Below the pieces are notes generated by a model. The model did not search any database, was not told the DNA's origin, and saw only the letters and a program-made list of their open reading frames with translations. Of a stretch of DNA of 64,000 bases, positions 27,251-38,778 are shown piece by piece. Numbering within the stretch: the first letter of the stretch is position 1; every line of letters starts with the position of its first letter. A program made the translations under genes and the position numbers. The DNA is from Bombus terrestris (taxonomy: Eukaryota; Arthropoda; Insecta; Hymenoptera; Apidae): NCBI RefSeq assembly GCF_910591885.1, contig NC_063278.1, positions 6,235,501-6,299,500 on the forward strand, in the 5' to 3' direction.

Positions 27251-30200
27251 AAGAAACCAAGTTTACATATTGAATCACAGCGTAATTTAGGGAGAATTTC
27301 CAAATTATTAAACAACATACGCATCGCGCGATCGTAACTTCTGACCGTTTATCGGATATCCTTGTGATTACTTTAGATGAAAAATTATTTTTCAGTCGAT
27401 TAAAGTACATACTTTTCACAGGTCTATGGAGCATTCAGTTACTTGTCATGGGAGAGCGTTTTGCTTCGAAGTATATTTCGCGTTAAAGTATATTTTCATT
27501 TCATAAATCCATCGTCGTTTGAATCACCTCGATATTCGTCACCATCTTTGTTGCAATTTCTCAAATTACAGTGCTTGATAAAAGAATAGAAAATATAGAG
27601 TTTCCCAAAAATCACTTTGATAACCAATAGGAACTTTAGCATTTCTTAATCGTTGAATTATTATGCAAGCACGTTTAATTATAATGAGTCATAATGGCTA
27701 CAAAAAAAGGAAGCTAATATCTTTTAAGCAACAAAAAAGATACAAAAGAAGTAGATGCGTAAATGAAGATTAGTCAGAACTTGTAGTTTTCCCCAATTTT
27801 GTATGCATTTATGTAAACGTATTACATGTATCGATAATATTTAAACGGATACAATAAAAAGCGACAGCTTGCTATTGATAGATTGTGTCTGCATTGCTTA
27901 TCAATTTTTTACATCTTTGTGTTTTAACCTTCGATAAATTTAAATTCTAATATTCGATAAATTCAAATCTACCAATAATTTGACAGTTTCTATATATTCC
28001 TAAAAATTGGCATAAATTTACAAGAGTATATTTGAGATTAAAGATCAGTGGCAAAAGTCTTTAAAAAACGTTCCAAAAGTTTTTGAATTTTGGACTTCAA
28101 ACTCAGGACGTCAGAAATCGCCTTGAGTTCCATTATGCAACTTCGGTACAATTGTCAACTCATATATATATATTATGTACATACGTGCGTACTGTACGAT
28201 ATGCAGACATTGATAAATCAAACAACCGCTCGTTATCGATAAGATCTCACTTCGTCTTCGTGTCATGTCAATTGTCTCAAAAGAAGACAGCAAGTGGAAG
28301 ACAGAAAAAGCCTAAGACTTTTGAAATTTTCAGTAACTTTTAACATCGCTGTTTCATTAGAAGTGTGACACAATTAAAGGATTCTTGTCACATCTCTTAT
28401 GTCTTGTACAACCATACTGGAATTAAAATATTAGATTTTTAAGATCCCATGTAATTAGATAAAATTGAACGTTTAGGTACATATATGGCTGACTTGGAAT
28501 CATAATTGTATCAGAATCATAAGTCAGTCCATTGCTATTTTTTTATAAAATAATATCTTACTTCTATCGTTACATATTATATATTTATATTATTAGAAAT
28601 GTCAATATATATTTTGAAATTATAAAAACACACTATGACACTATTAAACCGAGTCTAATGAAATTTAATCTTTCAACCGAGTATCACAATCTGTATCGCA
28701 ACCTACTGCACGAACAAAAGACATAGAAAGATTATCTTCGTTTTAATCTATCTACTACTATTAGCATCACTTTTATCAGGAATAAAATTTACAACACTAT
28801 TATCTGTCTAACATAAAACTATTGCAAAAGATCCCAAGACATTCAGGATATTCTTCACTTCCATCGATCGAAAGGATTTATGCCTACGTGTCCTGACTGA
28901 GGTAATCACCCACTATGACGGGCAAACCAAGTAGAAATCGTGAATCGGCTCATCGATGCTATTGCGTGGCTGTTCCTGTGAAATTCCTAACCATTCGACG
29001 TTTATTATGACACAAATGGTTAAAGTGCGAAGATTGTTTGCACAAGAATAGAAAGTGAGATTGTAACAAGACATCGAAGGCAAGAAGCTGTAAAAAAGAT
29101 GGAAAGTTGAGCAGTTAAGGCTGAAGGGAAAGCGAAACGTCTTGTACGGGCGCATTAGATGCGCGTTAGAAGTGATAAATATTAATTTATTTATAGTTGC
29201 TGTAGTTACTATAAATCAGTATGTTCTTGCTTTAGATTTTTGAAACATTGACGAAACAAATTATGGTTTTTAACTAATTCATCGAAAATTAATAGAACTC
29301 TATTAAAACAATAAGCAGCGAATCTATCCTCCTTAATTAAAACGTTCGATCTACTACACTTTATATTTATATATAAATTTATTGTATACTTTTCTTTGTG
29401 CCATTCTTGTTTATTTTTATTTTCATTTAATGTATAATATTTACCTCTGTGATAAATATTCCAAATATTTAAATGCATACGAAAACAGGTCATTATTTGA
29501 TCATCCTATTAGATTAGAACATATTGATATCTCGATGGCAATTTTCCATTCCACAATGCCTTACTAATCCTTTAGCCATACAACTTTATCAATCGCCACC
29601 CACTGTCCACATAAGATTCATTTTTTTTTTTTTAACAAATCCAAAATTCAAACAACGAATTAAATTTTATTCGTGGGATAACTCGAAGGAAAATTTCTAT
29701 TAATTTTATTATTATATTAAAAATATAAAAAAGATGTTAATCATACGAATCTTTATATATGCGTAATTTAAAACACTGATCCAGCCAATTTCACTGATGC
29801 AATCATGTGATAAATCGAAATAGTAAATAGACTGCGGATAATCATGCATTTGTGGAAAATTTAAATATGCAATATTTTATAAAATATTCAAATTACAAAA
29901 AACAAATCTCTGTTTACATTTCGTCTCTTCAGCATGTTTGTAAAGATAAATTTACATAAATATCCGTAGCCAAAAGAAAAAGCGATCTGCAGTCGTTCGT
30001 CATTCAACTCCGTTGTGATCCACAATGTTCTTCGATCTGGAATCGTTCACATCTCACGAACGTGCGTACGATCTTCGCCTTGTTCGACGAAATAAACGAA
30101 CTGATGAGAAAAAGCAAAACTACAAGATTACTTATTTTAAGAAATCATTTATGAACCGCTATTTTAAGCTCACGACGTGCAAACCTTTGGAGGCACGCAG

Positions 30201-31600
30201 ACTGACCCCAGGTCCGGGTTGTTTTCCTACATTTATTAATTGCCACACAAAATTTTTTTTATTAACGTTATGTAATTAAGAAAATTATTAGGGATTATTG
30301 TACAATAATTCGATAGTCTTTAATTGATCTTTTCGTTACATTTTATTTTTCCTATTTTATTCGCATTACTAATACAGATTAAATTTATAGGGTATATATA
30401 TATATATATATTTATATTTGTTATTATTACTTATAAGCATACATCTAAAGAAATGAAACCTAAATAGAGACTAGTTTAGGATTGTTCACTTGCAGTATTT
30501 ATTTTTTCATTTTCACGATACATGCTAGAAAATTTATATAAGCATCCATTTCTTATGTTTTCCTAGTGGAAACCGCGGCAACTAATGGATTAAAATTATC
30601 AACGAAGGGAATAAATGTCCTGGAAGCCAAAGTGTGTTCCAACCATAAGTTTCTTCCCAACGCAACATTACGCTGTTTCGCGTGAGTGTCAGTTTAAGAC
30701 CAATCTTCGCAATCCTATTATCCTGATCCTATTACTAGATTTTCTAATAATGGTAACAGCTTATGTGGTAGCTTAACGTTTCCTACGGTTCAATATAATA
30801 TCGTTCTACCGATTATCTCGATATTTCAACGTGAAAAAATATATTATCCCAAATAAAAATAATTAAAAATGCAGAACGACGCGGATAAAACGCTTATCAG
30901 CTACGTTGTTCTCTTCTATGGTGTTTCTGTATCGTACAAGATTGTGGTTCGCATGTCTGAATATCGCAGGAAAATAAAAAAAAAAAACGTAGATCGTGAA
31001 ATAGATTCTGCTATATTAAGAGAAAGCTTTTTACTGAATATCCAATGTGCGTAAGTACTTATATATAGGTATGTATACCATATGGAGTTGGCGCGCAATA
31101 TGATGGATGAGATAATTTACATACTCAATTCTTCAATTGTCGTTCGTTTCTAATTTCCTTAAATTAGAATTAATACAGCCAATAAATTAAGCGGTTATTA
31201 AACTGCTTGTTTCGATTTTGTCTTTTTCTTTTTTAAATTTGCTTTATACCTACGTTCAAAAATTGTATTCTTCGGTTCTTAACTATGAGCATAGCGATTC
31301 TTATTAATACATATGCATTTATTTTCACCTATACTTATATTATATTATACTTACATTGTTTCGCGTATTATTCGTGCTGTCATGATTACTTGCTGAATTC
31401 ACCATTATTAAATATTCATTATATTCGAGTTCTAAATCAAATCAAACTAGCATGGTACGGAAAGAAACGAGCAATGAGTCACAGCTTTCACGTGACGAAC
31501 AAAATACACCGTTAATAATTATCGTTCTTTCGAAAACGGGTTAACTAGAAACTTCGATAAGTTTGAATCATACCGGGAAAAAACGCCTGACGCACGACGA
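27251..31600. other. No supported gene
   Basis: AT-rich, low-complexity sequence. An ATG frame at 30025-30279 (84 codons) begins with plausible codon use (MFFDLESFTSHERAYD), but I do not recognise it and it runs into AT-rich sequence. A (TA)10 repeat lies at 30392-30411. Confidence 0.5.
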
Positions 31601-32370
31601 CTTTGCTATCAATATAAAAAGAGAGTTAAAGAAAAACGATGATATCCGAAGAAGAGAAAAAATAAGAAAGGCAATAGAATGAGAAAAAAGTGGGAAAAGG
31701 AACAAAAATACTTCAGAGAGAAAGAGGAACATAAAGGTTATATAAATATCTAAAAAAGAAAGGAAAAACATAGAAAAAAAACAACAAAAGCGAAAAAATA
31801 GAAAAGGCAATGTGTAGCCTACAAGAGAAAAAAGTGGATCAGAGGAGAGGGCAAGAGAAACTTAAAAATAAGTAGAGGGAAGTGTATAAAAGAACGAAAC
31901 AATTTCTGCTGTTAGATCGTACTATATAATATCAATTCCCGTTGTATAAAAGATGACTAAAAAAATATTAATCAAAAATTACACTTTAACTATGCTTCGA
32001 CAAGATACCAAAATAAATCAATCTTTCCCAGATATTATAAGACTCAATTTATGATTTATAGAAAAAAGAAAAGAAATTTGTCAAAATATAGAAGACCCTA
32101 AAGAGAAAGAAATAAGTTAGCAAAAACGGAGACACCCTATAAAAGATCTCAATAAAAGAGAACAAAAACATTAACAATGTACAAAGAAATAAGAAGAAAA
32201 CGCGAAACATTCCAGAAGAAAGAAGAAGAAATGGAAGAAGTAAAAAAATAAACAGAAAGAGAGGTGTCTCGGCGGGAAGAAAAAAATAGAAAGATATCCA
32301 ACAAAAACACGTAAGAAAAGAAATGAAAGAAAAGGGCGACAGATGCGTAAGAAAGGGTGAAAAGAACGGA
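31600..32370. repeat. Long strand-asymmetric purine-rich tract
   Basis: For about 770 bp the plus strand is overwhelmingly A and G, with short homopurine runs broken by single pyrimidines. On the opposite strand this gives long open frames rich in Phe, Leu and Ser, which are compositional artefacts. Similar but shorter purine-rich segments occur near 3220-3430 and in the yki leader. Origin and role unknown. Confidence 0.7.
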
Positions 32371-32389
32371 AGTTTCCACGAGGTGATTC

Positions 32390-35300
32390 GTGCGAATTGA
32401 AAATACCTGGGCATCGGAGTTCCTTCCGCGATCGTCATAAGCTTTCGACGAATGCATCGCGGCGTTCGGCTGTTTTAATTATGACGCACTTGGAACATAT
32501 TACACCAGCTTGTCCGTGGCATGATGCCGAAAATACGTCGATGAAAGACACGCGATGACGCTCGAAAGCCAGGTCGGCCTGAACGGGATTACGTCTCGTG
32601 TAACCCGAATAAATCGCACGGACGTTCGCGTTCTACGATTCGTGAATTGCTTTACGGTGATTCAAGTCGTTCATTGCAAACATGTTGATCGTAGGTAAAA
32701 AGAAAAGGGAGGGAAAATAGGGAAAAGAGAAAGGAAGCACGTCACGTACTTTATAAACTTTTTAATATGTTATCGATATATATAAATACAGAGCGATGTG
32801 ATCGCGTTCGAATAAATTAAATTTCTACCACGAAGAAGCAATATCGTCGAACTGTACGTGAATATGATACGTTCTTGGTTTTCTTATTTTTAGGAATTTC
32901 TGTTTTAGTTTATCTTTACTGCCGTTCATAAAAATACGAACTTTGAAAAAATATATTTACTTGAATATCCACGATTCAATTATAAAGTTCTATTAAACAC
33001 GTAAATAATATTCGTGCCGATTGAATTCGTACGCAATTTAAAAGATAGTTTACCTCGGGAATAATTGTCTCTTCTAAGAAAACTATCGGTACTTCGACTT
33101 CTTCTCGAGTTAGACGATCACCTCTCGAGACCGTGAAACGGAATGGAATTTATTCAGATTTATTTTTACCGGTAGAAGAAAATAGATAACACGAATATCT
33201 ATCCTTGACTAGAACGATTACATAGATTAAAAAAGAACGAAACGAACGACGTCTCTATTGAATAAAAACACGTTCATCAATGACACCGTGAATCGTTGTT
33301 CGTCATTTCCGTCCTATTATCTGCCATTATCTATCGTTATCCGTCATTCGAGCAAGATTTTTACTGCGGCCACGATCGTAGGCGTAACCGGCTGGAATTA
33401 TGCACAACCGATGCGTTTAAATTATTACAAACGTTTCGTCAATGCACATGGAAGGTTTCGATATGAACGAGCACCGCCGCGTATGTAACTTTACATCTAT
33501 GTAGAACGTTACTACGTCCTAATGCGGGAAGTCTATCGTGTAACCTTTGCCTAACATGCAATAAATACGTTATATCGTTCATTTATGAATATTTCATTTT
33601 CCAAGCGTGGAACTACCAATTACCAAGTACACGTAGGTGGAAAAGGAATGGTCATAGATATTGGTAGCATTGGTGAAAAATATGGATGAATTTAAAAAAA
33701 AAAAAATACACCAATCGCATGCGAGTAAGATAAGCAAACGATCGTGTATAACAGTATACATAAAGTTATTGGCGAATGGTCTATGTATGCACGTAAAAAG
33801 GTGTTTGCTGGTTTTAATATTCAAGATGAAATGATAAGTTAAAATAATTGTACAAATCTTTATTGTTATTAGATTGTAGGCTTTTATGTAAATTTATGTT
33901 TCTGTGAACATATACAAGGAAATAAAATCTGAACGGAAATTTGTTTCGACCTTTAAATATCGTAACGAATAATTTATCTTCGATTTTTGGTATACTCTTA
34001 CGCCTGTAAATCTTCGATCTTCGATGTTGCTTTATGATTAAAAGCGATATTTTGATACGATATAGTTAAGAATGTAGAGAACTTGTTGGGCTTAATGATA
34101 TGAGAATGTAAGTTTTTGAAAAGTAACTGTTAGATCGATGAAACTTCGTAAAAAAAAAAGTCAAAGATATAATTATTAAGAAGCAATAAGAAGAACATTA
34201 TGGCAGATTGATTTTGGTGATAAATATAAATATTCGAAACATCTTCCACTATATCAAATATCTTTCTATTTTTAGCTATTTTATATTAAAATATTCCTTG
34301 TTAGTCATAAGATGACGTTAAAGTCGAGGAATTAATAAAAATGTATTTATCGTGTTTGAATTTCATTCGTTAAGCCTTAAGGATAAACAGAAAGAACTAG
34401 TAAAATTTAATCTGTGGGTTTCTGATTAACATATTCACGTAATTTGAATTTATGACGTACCTATTCAAGGTTAAAAATAGTTCACTGTTAGATATTGCGA
34501 CTTGACATTGCATCTCGACATAAATCTAGTATTGATGAATAACATCGTTATATATATTTTACTTTTTATTTATATATATTATATATATATATATAGTAAG
34601 AATTTATTCATTTATATCACAAATAAATGCGCAAAAAGTTATTTACAACTACTTTTTATACCCTTATCTTCTACGATATAGACATAGGTGACTTTTTCAT
34701 GCATATATGTCTAGAATCGAGCTAATTCCGTGAATAATTTTTCCATAAAACGTTTAAACACATATATTTACATATTAATCATTGTATCATTATTAATAAA
34801 TACATACGTATACTTTTGTAATAAAAGTGTTCAAGCACAAGAGGAACAACACTTTTCGTTTACACAGCTTGGCTTTGATATTCAAAAAATTATGACTTTC
34901 TGCATCGCCAACTCAAGCATGCGATTTTAATTAATAAATACAACAATCTTTCTTATTATTATTTGAAACTTAAACTTTAATATAATTTAATTTATATCAT
35001 TGATGTTATGGTATTATGGTAAAATTAATTTTCTCAAATCTATTATTGTACTCTCAAAAATTTCTTATTTTTTTTTTTTTTTTTAGCACTTTTACTTATT
35101 AAAAGAAACCTTTCGGATATAAACGATCCACGTTTATCATTCGACGCTATCAGAAATACGTTTACGGAATAAAAATTCAATATGTATAGATAGGATTATG
35201 GTAAACATGACGCTCGTGAAATAATCAAGGTCGAAATAATGTTTCGTAAGAATAATATCAATTAATCAGTAACGTAATATCTAATCAACGGGATTTGCGG

Positions 35301-36400
35301 CATAATTCTTGTTATTCTTTGATATTTCACAAATTTTGATAACGAACGGGAAAAGAGCAATCACCCTGTGTGTCCCTTGACCTACCGTAACAAACGATAC
35401 GCGTGCCGACCGAAAGTACACAATTGCGTTCGTTTACTTTTTTCCGTTTCACTCTTTCTGACGCGCAAAAAGGTCTCTAATCTAAACATAATTTACGAAA
35501 TACGTAGCTCGCCGCCTGTTTTTAAAAATGCTTACGATAGGAAACTCAGGTTTGACGTCAATTCGTTAAAAAAAAGTTACCAGTATTTACTGGTATTAAT
35601 TATCTGCGATCGTCGATGACGACTGATCGTAAAATTGCTGACGACTATCGGGAAATAAGTAACCTGTACAGATAACGTAAAATTGGAAATATGTAGTAAA
35701 GCAATTTAAATCGTAAATACCAAACGATGAACTATATACATAGATTGTATGGCGACGAACGTGAAATTGGATCACGTTAACGAAATAGATACAGCGAGTC
35801 GTGAAAGTATCTAAACATTTGCCATAGAAATCTTTTATGTGTATATTGTACTTATTGTGTAAAACGTTTGGAAATTTCATTAACAATATAAGGAGAATCA
35901 ACTATTATTGGTAAAGTCCATACTAAATGTAAAAATGTATAGAGAAGTTAGTTTCGAAATTCATATTTGTTAATAAACAACGTACATATAATCGTAATAG
36001 TATAGTTTCTTTCATCGTCAGTCTTATTTTTGTCTTAATGTATTTATTTCTTTTATACCAGACTTTATATTCTTTTTTTGAAAGATACAAAAATAGTATC
36101 TAGTGACGGCATAAAACAATGAATTTGTATGAGAGATTTGTAAATTCGTGAAGTATAATATATTACATACATTTAAATAACTTTTTGTCTTCTATTTTTA
36201 AAAAATTATTTCCCAAAGTCAAGACTACAACATGTTTTGTTACCAACAAAATTAATTATCTATTTTTATGATAAATGTTCAAATATTCAAATGTTCCGTA
36301 TAAATACATAATAAGTTCGTAAGAAATTTCTACAAGAACATATCCAAATACATTAACGATGTATCTTTGAAATACTCTTGATAATACCGAAAACCCTTTA
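32390..36400. other. No supported gene; GC-richer patch then AT-rich spacer
   Basis: A GC-richer, CpG-containing patch (about 32390-32650) follows the purine tract. An open frame at 33258-33488 ends in a coding-like basic segment but starts without an ATG and is unrecognised. (TA)n repeats lie at 34571-34595 and a poly-T run at about 35068-35084. The remainder is featureless. Confidence 0.5.
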
Positions 36401-36689
36401 TAGGAATTAACGATGCATCAGCTCCTACGTCAAGTAATCATATTCCACTTTCTCCCGCAAGCGAACTACCGCGAATTTCGTTAGAACGACGGATCGAATT
36501 GTGTTGGCGGTGTGCACGTAATCGCTTGGTTGGCATTTATCAACAAAAAAGGAATCATTTGAGGAAAAACCAGAAAGAAAGACAAAGAGAGAAGTCAGCA
36601 ACTAGCCGACCACGTGGTAGTACACGAACTATTTGGCTTGCAATTACACCCAGGAACAATTAACGATGAGCCGATAGTAGCACGTACGT

Positions 36690-36697
36690 TGACGTCA
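36690..36697. promoter_or_regulatory. CRE octamer upstream of the Sik2 leader
   Basis: A full palindromic TGACGTCA lies about 340 bp upstream of the first leader ATG. CREB with its coactivator CRTC binds this element, and SIK kinases inhibit CRTC, so a CRE at this gene is suggestive of feedback. Binding here is inferred. Confidence 0.4.
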
Positions 36698-36760
36698 ATT
36701 GTCGAAGATAACGTGTATGCGCGCGTGCACGTCTCCTGTAACGGTGTTAGTGTAGGGGAT

Positions 36761-36913
36761 ATGGTGGGGGAAAAACGACGATACGCAAAAATAGTAGTAG
36801 GGGAACGGTAGATAGTGTTAGTATTCGCTAAGAACGGAATGGTGGGGGTAAACGACGATACGCAAGAGTGGTGGGGTGACAGTACGTAGTGGTAGTGTTC
36901 GCTAAGAATGGTG
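36761..36913. repeat. Imperfect tandem duplication (78 and 69 bp units)
   Basis: Two diverged copies begin with ATGGTGGGGG (36761 and 36839). Both continue through AACGACGATACGCAA and end in TTCGCTAAGAA. A third copy starts at 36908 but decays within a few bases. The block lies just upstream of the inferred Sik2 leader exon and also creates an artificial antisense open frame. Confidence 0.8.
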
Positions 36914-36979
36914 TGATGAAGGAAAGGGTATACGGTGGGAGTTGGAAGCGAGCAATGACGAAGAGTAAAGAGTGGGAGA

Positions 36980-36995
36980 AAGAGAGAGAGAGAGA
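36980..36995. promoter_or_regulatory. (GA)n tract, GAGA-type promoter element
   Basis: A run of about eight AG dinucleotides sits roughly 40 bp before the first leader ATG. GA repeats near insect start sites bind GAGA-type factors and help keep promoters open. This marks the probable promoter or early leader of Sik2. Confidence 0.4.
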
Positions 36996-37033
36996 CGAGG
37001 CCGGCGACTCTAGCATAGCAGGGGGGTAGCAAC

Positions 37034-37138
37034 ATGGCCGTCGGTCAGTCGGTATCGAACCGCCGCATTACGCGAAGCTCCTACGACCCTCGTCGTAGGA
37101 CCGCCGCCGCTTTAAAACGAGATTTCGGAATCTCGTGA
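37034..37138 (+). CDS. Upstream ORF 1 in the Sik2 leader (34 codons)
   Basis: The ATG at 37034 has a strong context (A at -3, G at +4) and is followed by 33 further codons to TGA at 37136-37138. The peptide is basic and begins MAVGQSVSNRR. The frame spans two perfect inverted repeats: 37079-37100 (9-bp stem, 4-base loop) and 37117-37136 (8-bp stem, loop TCGG). The second ends on the first base of the stop codon. It is probably a translational control element rather than a functional peptide. Confidence 0.35.
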   Translation: MAVGQSVSNRRITRSSYDPRRRTAAALKRDFGIS

Positions 37139-37162
37139 ACGTGAAGGACGATTTTTGTACCG

Positions 37163-37267
37163 ATGGCATCGGGTTTCCGGCCTTACGCACCCATCGAGGT
37201 CGGCAACGCCAGCGCGACATTTTCGCTACAAAAACGGTTCTACCGGTTCGAAACGTGTACCCGGTAA
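37163..37267 (+). CDS. Upstream ORF 2 in the Sik2 leader (34 codons)
   Basis: The ATG at 37163 (G at +4) opens 34 codons ending in TAA at 37265-37267, 19 bases before the inferred donor. The peptide begins MASGFRPYAPIEVGN. It has the same length as upstream ORF 1, 24 bp downstream of its end. The start codon lies inside a small palindrome (CCGATG, G, CATCGG). If the leader model is right, ribosomes meet both frames before the kinase start. Confidence 0.3.
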   Translation: MASGFRPYAPIEVGNASATFSLQKRFYRFETCTR

Positions 37268-37521
37268 TTCGGGCCAGGATCGAATTGTAAGTAACGAGCA
37301 CTTGTCCAACCAGTAAATGTTATCTGGGTTCTCTCTGTTGTCGTGCTCGTAGAAAAACCAACGTATAGATCGATGGAATGAGTTGTAGATTTTTTAATGT
37401 TCTTTGCACGGCTTTTTCTTTCATCTACGTGCTCATTTTTTTTCTTTTATCGTCTTATCGAGGACTATCGACGGGTATCGATCCTGGACCAGTCGATAGG
37501 CAAGAGGTCGTTGTCGATCCA

Positions 37522-37529
37522 TGACGTCA
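37522..37529. promoter_or_regulatory. CRE octamer in the Sik2 leader intron
   Basis: A second full TGACGTCA lies 235 bp downstream of the inferred leader donor. Together with the one at 36690 it brackets the leader exon. Confidence 0.4.
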
Positions 37530-38778
37530 GTTCAGAATACCTATTGTACTTGTTGCAGGAAGCTTTTACACTTTTGTGGGGATGCTTCTTTTGTAAAGGC
37601 CTTCTTCGGCTTTTTTAGTAGTTTTTCACGGAATAACGATGTCGTTCTTGCTTATACGTTGCGGGTACGAGCGCAACGTTCTCCGTTGAAAATGTTCGTT
37701 TTCGATCAACATGAATTGTAATGAAATTTCTTATCTCGTTTAACTTTCCGCTTCCTATATACACTACATGTATAACGGAATTTTACATACTATCTATTGT
37801 TAGAAAGAAACGTTGCTGTTTTGAATAAATTGTCCGAGAAAATATAAAACGACTATTTGGAAAGATTTTTAAGTTGCGATTAATGAATATCACACAGAAA
37901 AAATGTTTTTTCTCGGACTTTATAGGAAAACAGACTCAGTACACTGTCTATTAATCTTATATTAGCAACAATATGTATTTATTTGTTTTTTGAATTAAAT
38001 ATGAAAACCATACAGGAAATGATAAGTTCATATTTGTTAATTTACTGAGTTTACATCCTTTGGTAGCTAAATAAAAGTATCTTAATACAGATTGGTTAAC
38101 AAAATGTATAGAGTGATAAATTCAATGATACGTGTCTTTTAAAAATAGATGATCTTGAAAGTAAAAGTAGGTGTTTTTTAAAAACAATATTTTTTAAGAA
38201 ATATATAATATTTATTAGTATATTTTATTAATTAATAATAGTTCATATAACTAATGTTATTAACATTTCTTAAATGTTCAAAAGGCTGACAAAAACATAT
38301 TTGATCCCAAAATCAAATGCAGTTGATGTGAAATTGGTTGACAACATATTGAATTTAAAATTTATTCTTCTATAAAATCTTGTAACGTATGTCATCTGTG
38401 ATCATGTTCATATATACCTTTGCTATCCCCTTGAACATTTCAAAAACTACCTGTAACATTAATTGTGTCAATGGTTTGTATAATACATTGTGCTGGTGAT
38501 TTGTATAATACATTGTGCATGTATTACCTATTTTTGCAACTCATATGTCTAGACCTAACAAATCATTCCAGTTCATTGTATTACATTAATCCATTTGTTT
38601 TTAACTATCAAGTAACGTAAAAATTAGAAAATAGATTTATCATGTTTGTTCTCATGTAATCTTCAAATACTTAAATGCATTTTTTCTTTTTATTTTCAGT
38701 GATTTCAAACTTGTACAATAGAATTAAAAGAATACAATTATTTGAAATTGTTTGTTGGTAATAAATTTTTTAATAAAA

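Larger units (their letters stand above)
36900..37286 (+). other. Sik2: Inferred 5' noncoding leader exon of Sik2 (start approximate)
   Basis: This is GC-rich, CpG-rich sequence ending in a consensus donor, GTAAGT at 37287-37292. The matching acceptor (TTTTATTTTCAG, AG at 38698-38699) lies 79 bp before the kinase ATG. I infer a noncoding first exon spliced across a 1.4-kb intron. The true transcription start is not visible. The exon holds two upstream open reading frames and two compact hairpins. The leader intron contains a 25-bp-period direct repeat at 38475-38520. Confidence 0.5.

Noticed and set aside
32049..32457. Minus-strand frames of 129 and 102 codons
   Set aside because: They are the antisense of the purine-rich tract and read as Phe/Leu/Ser runs; compositional artefact, not a membrane protein.
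36595..37035. 146-codon minus-strand frame
   Set aside because: It runs through the tandem duplication and GA repeat; its internal repeat simply mirrors the DNA repeat.
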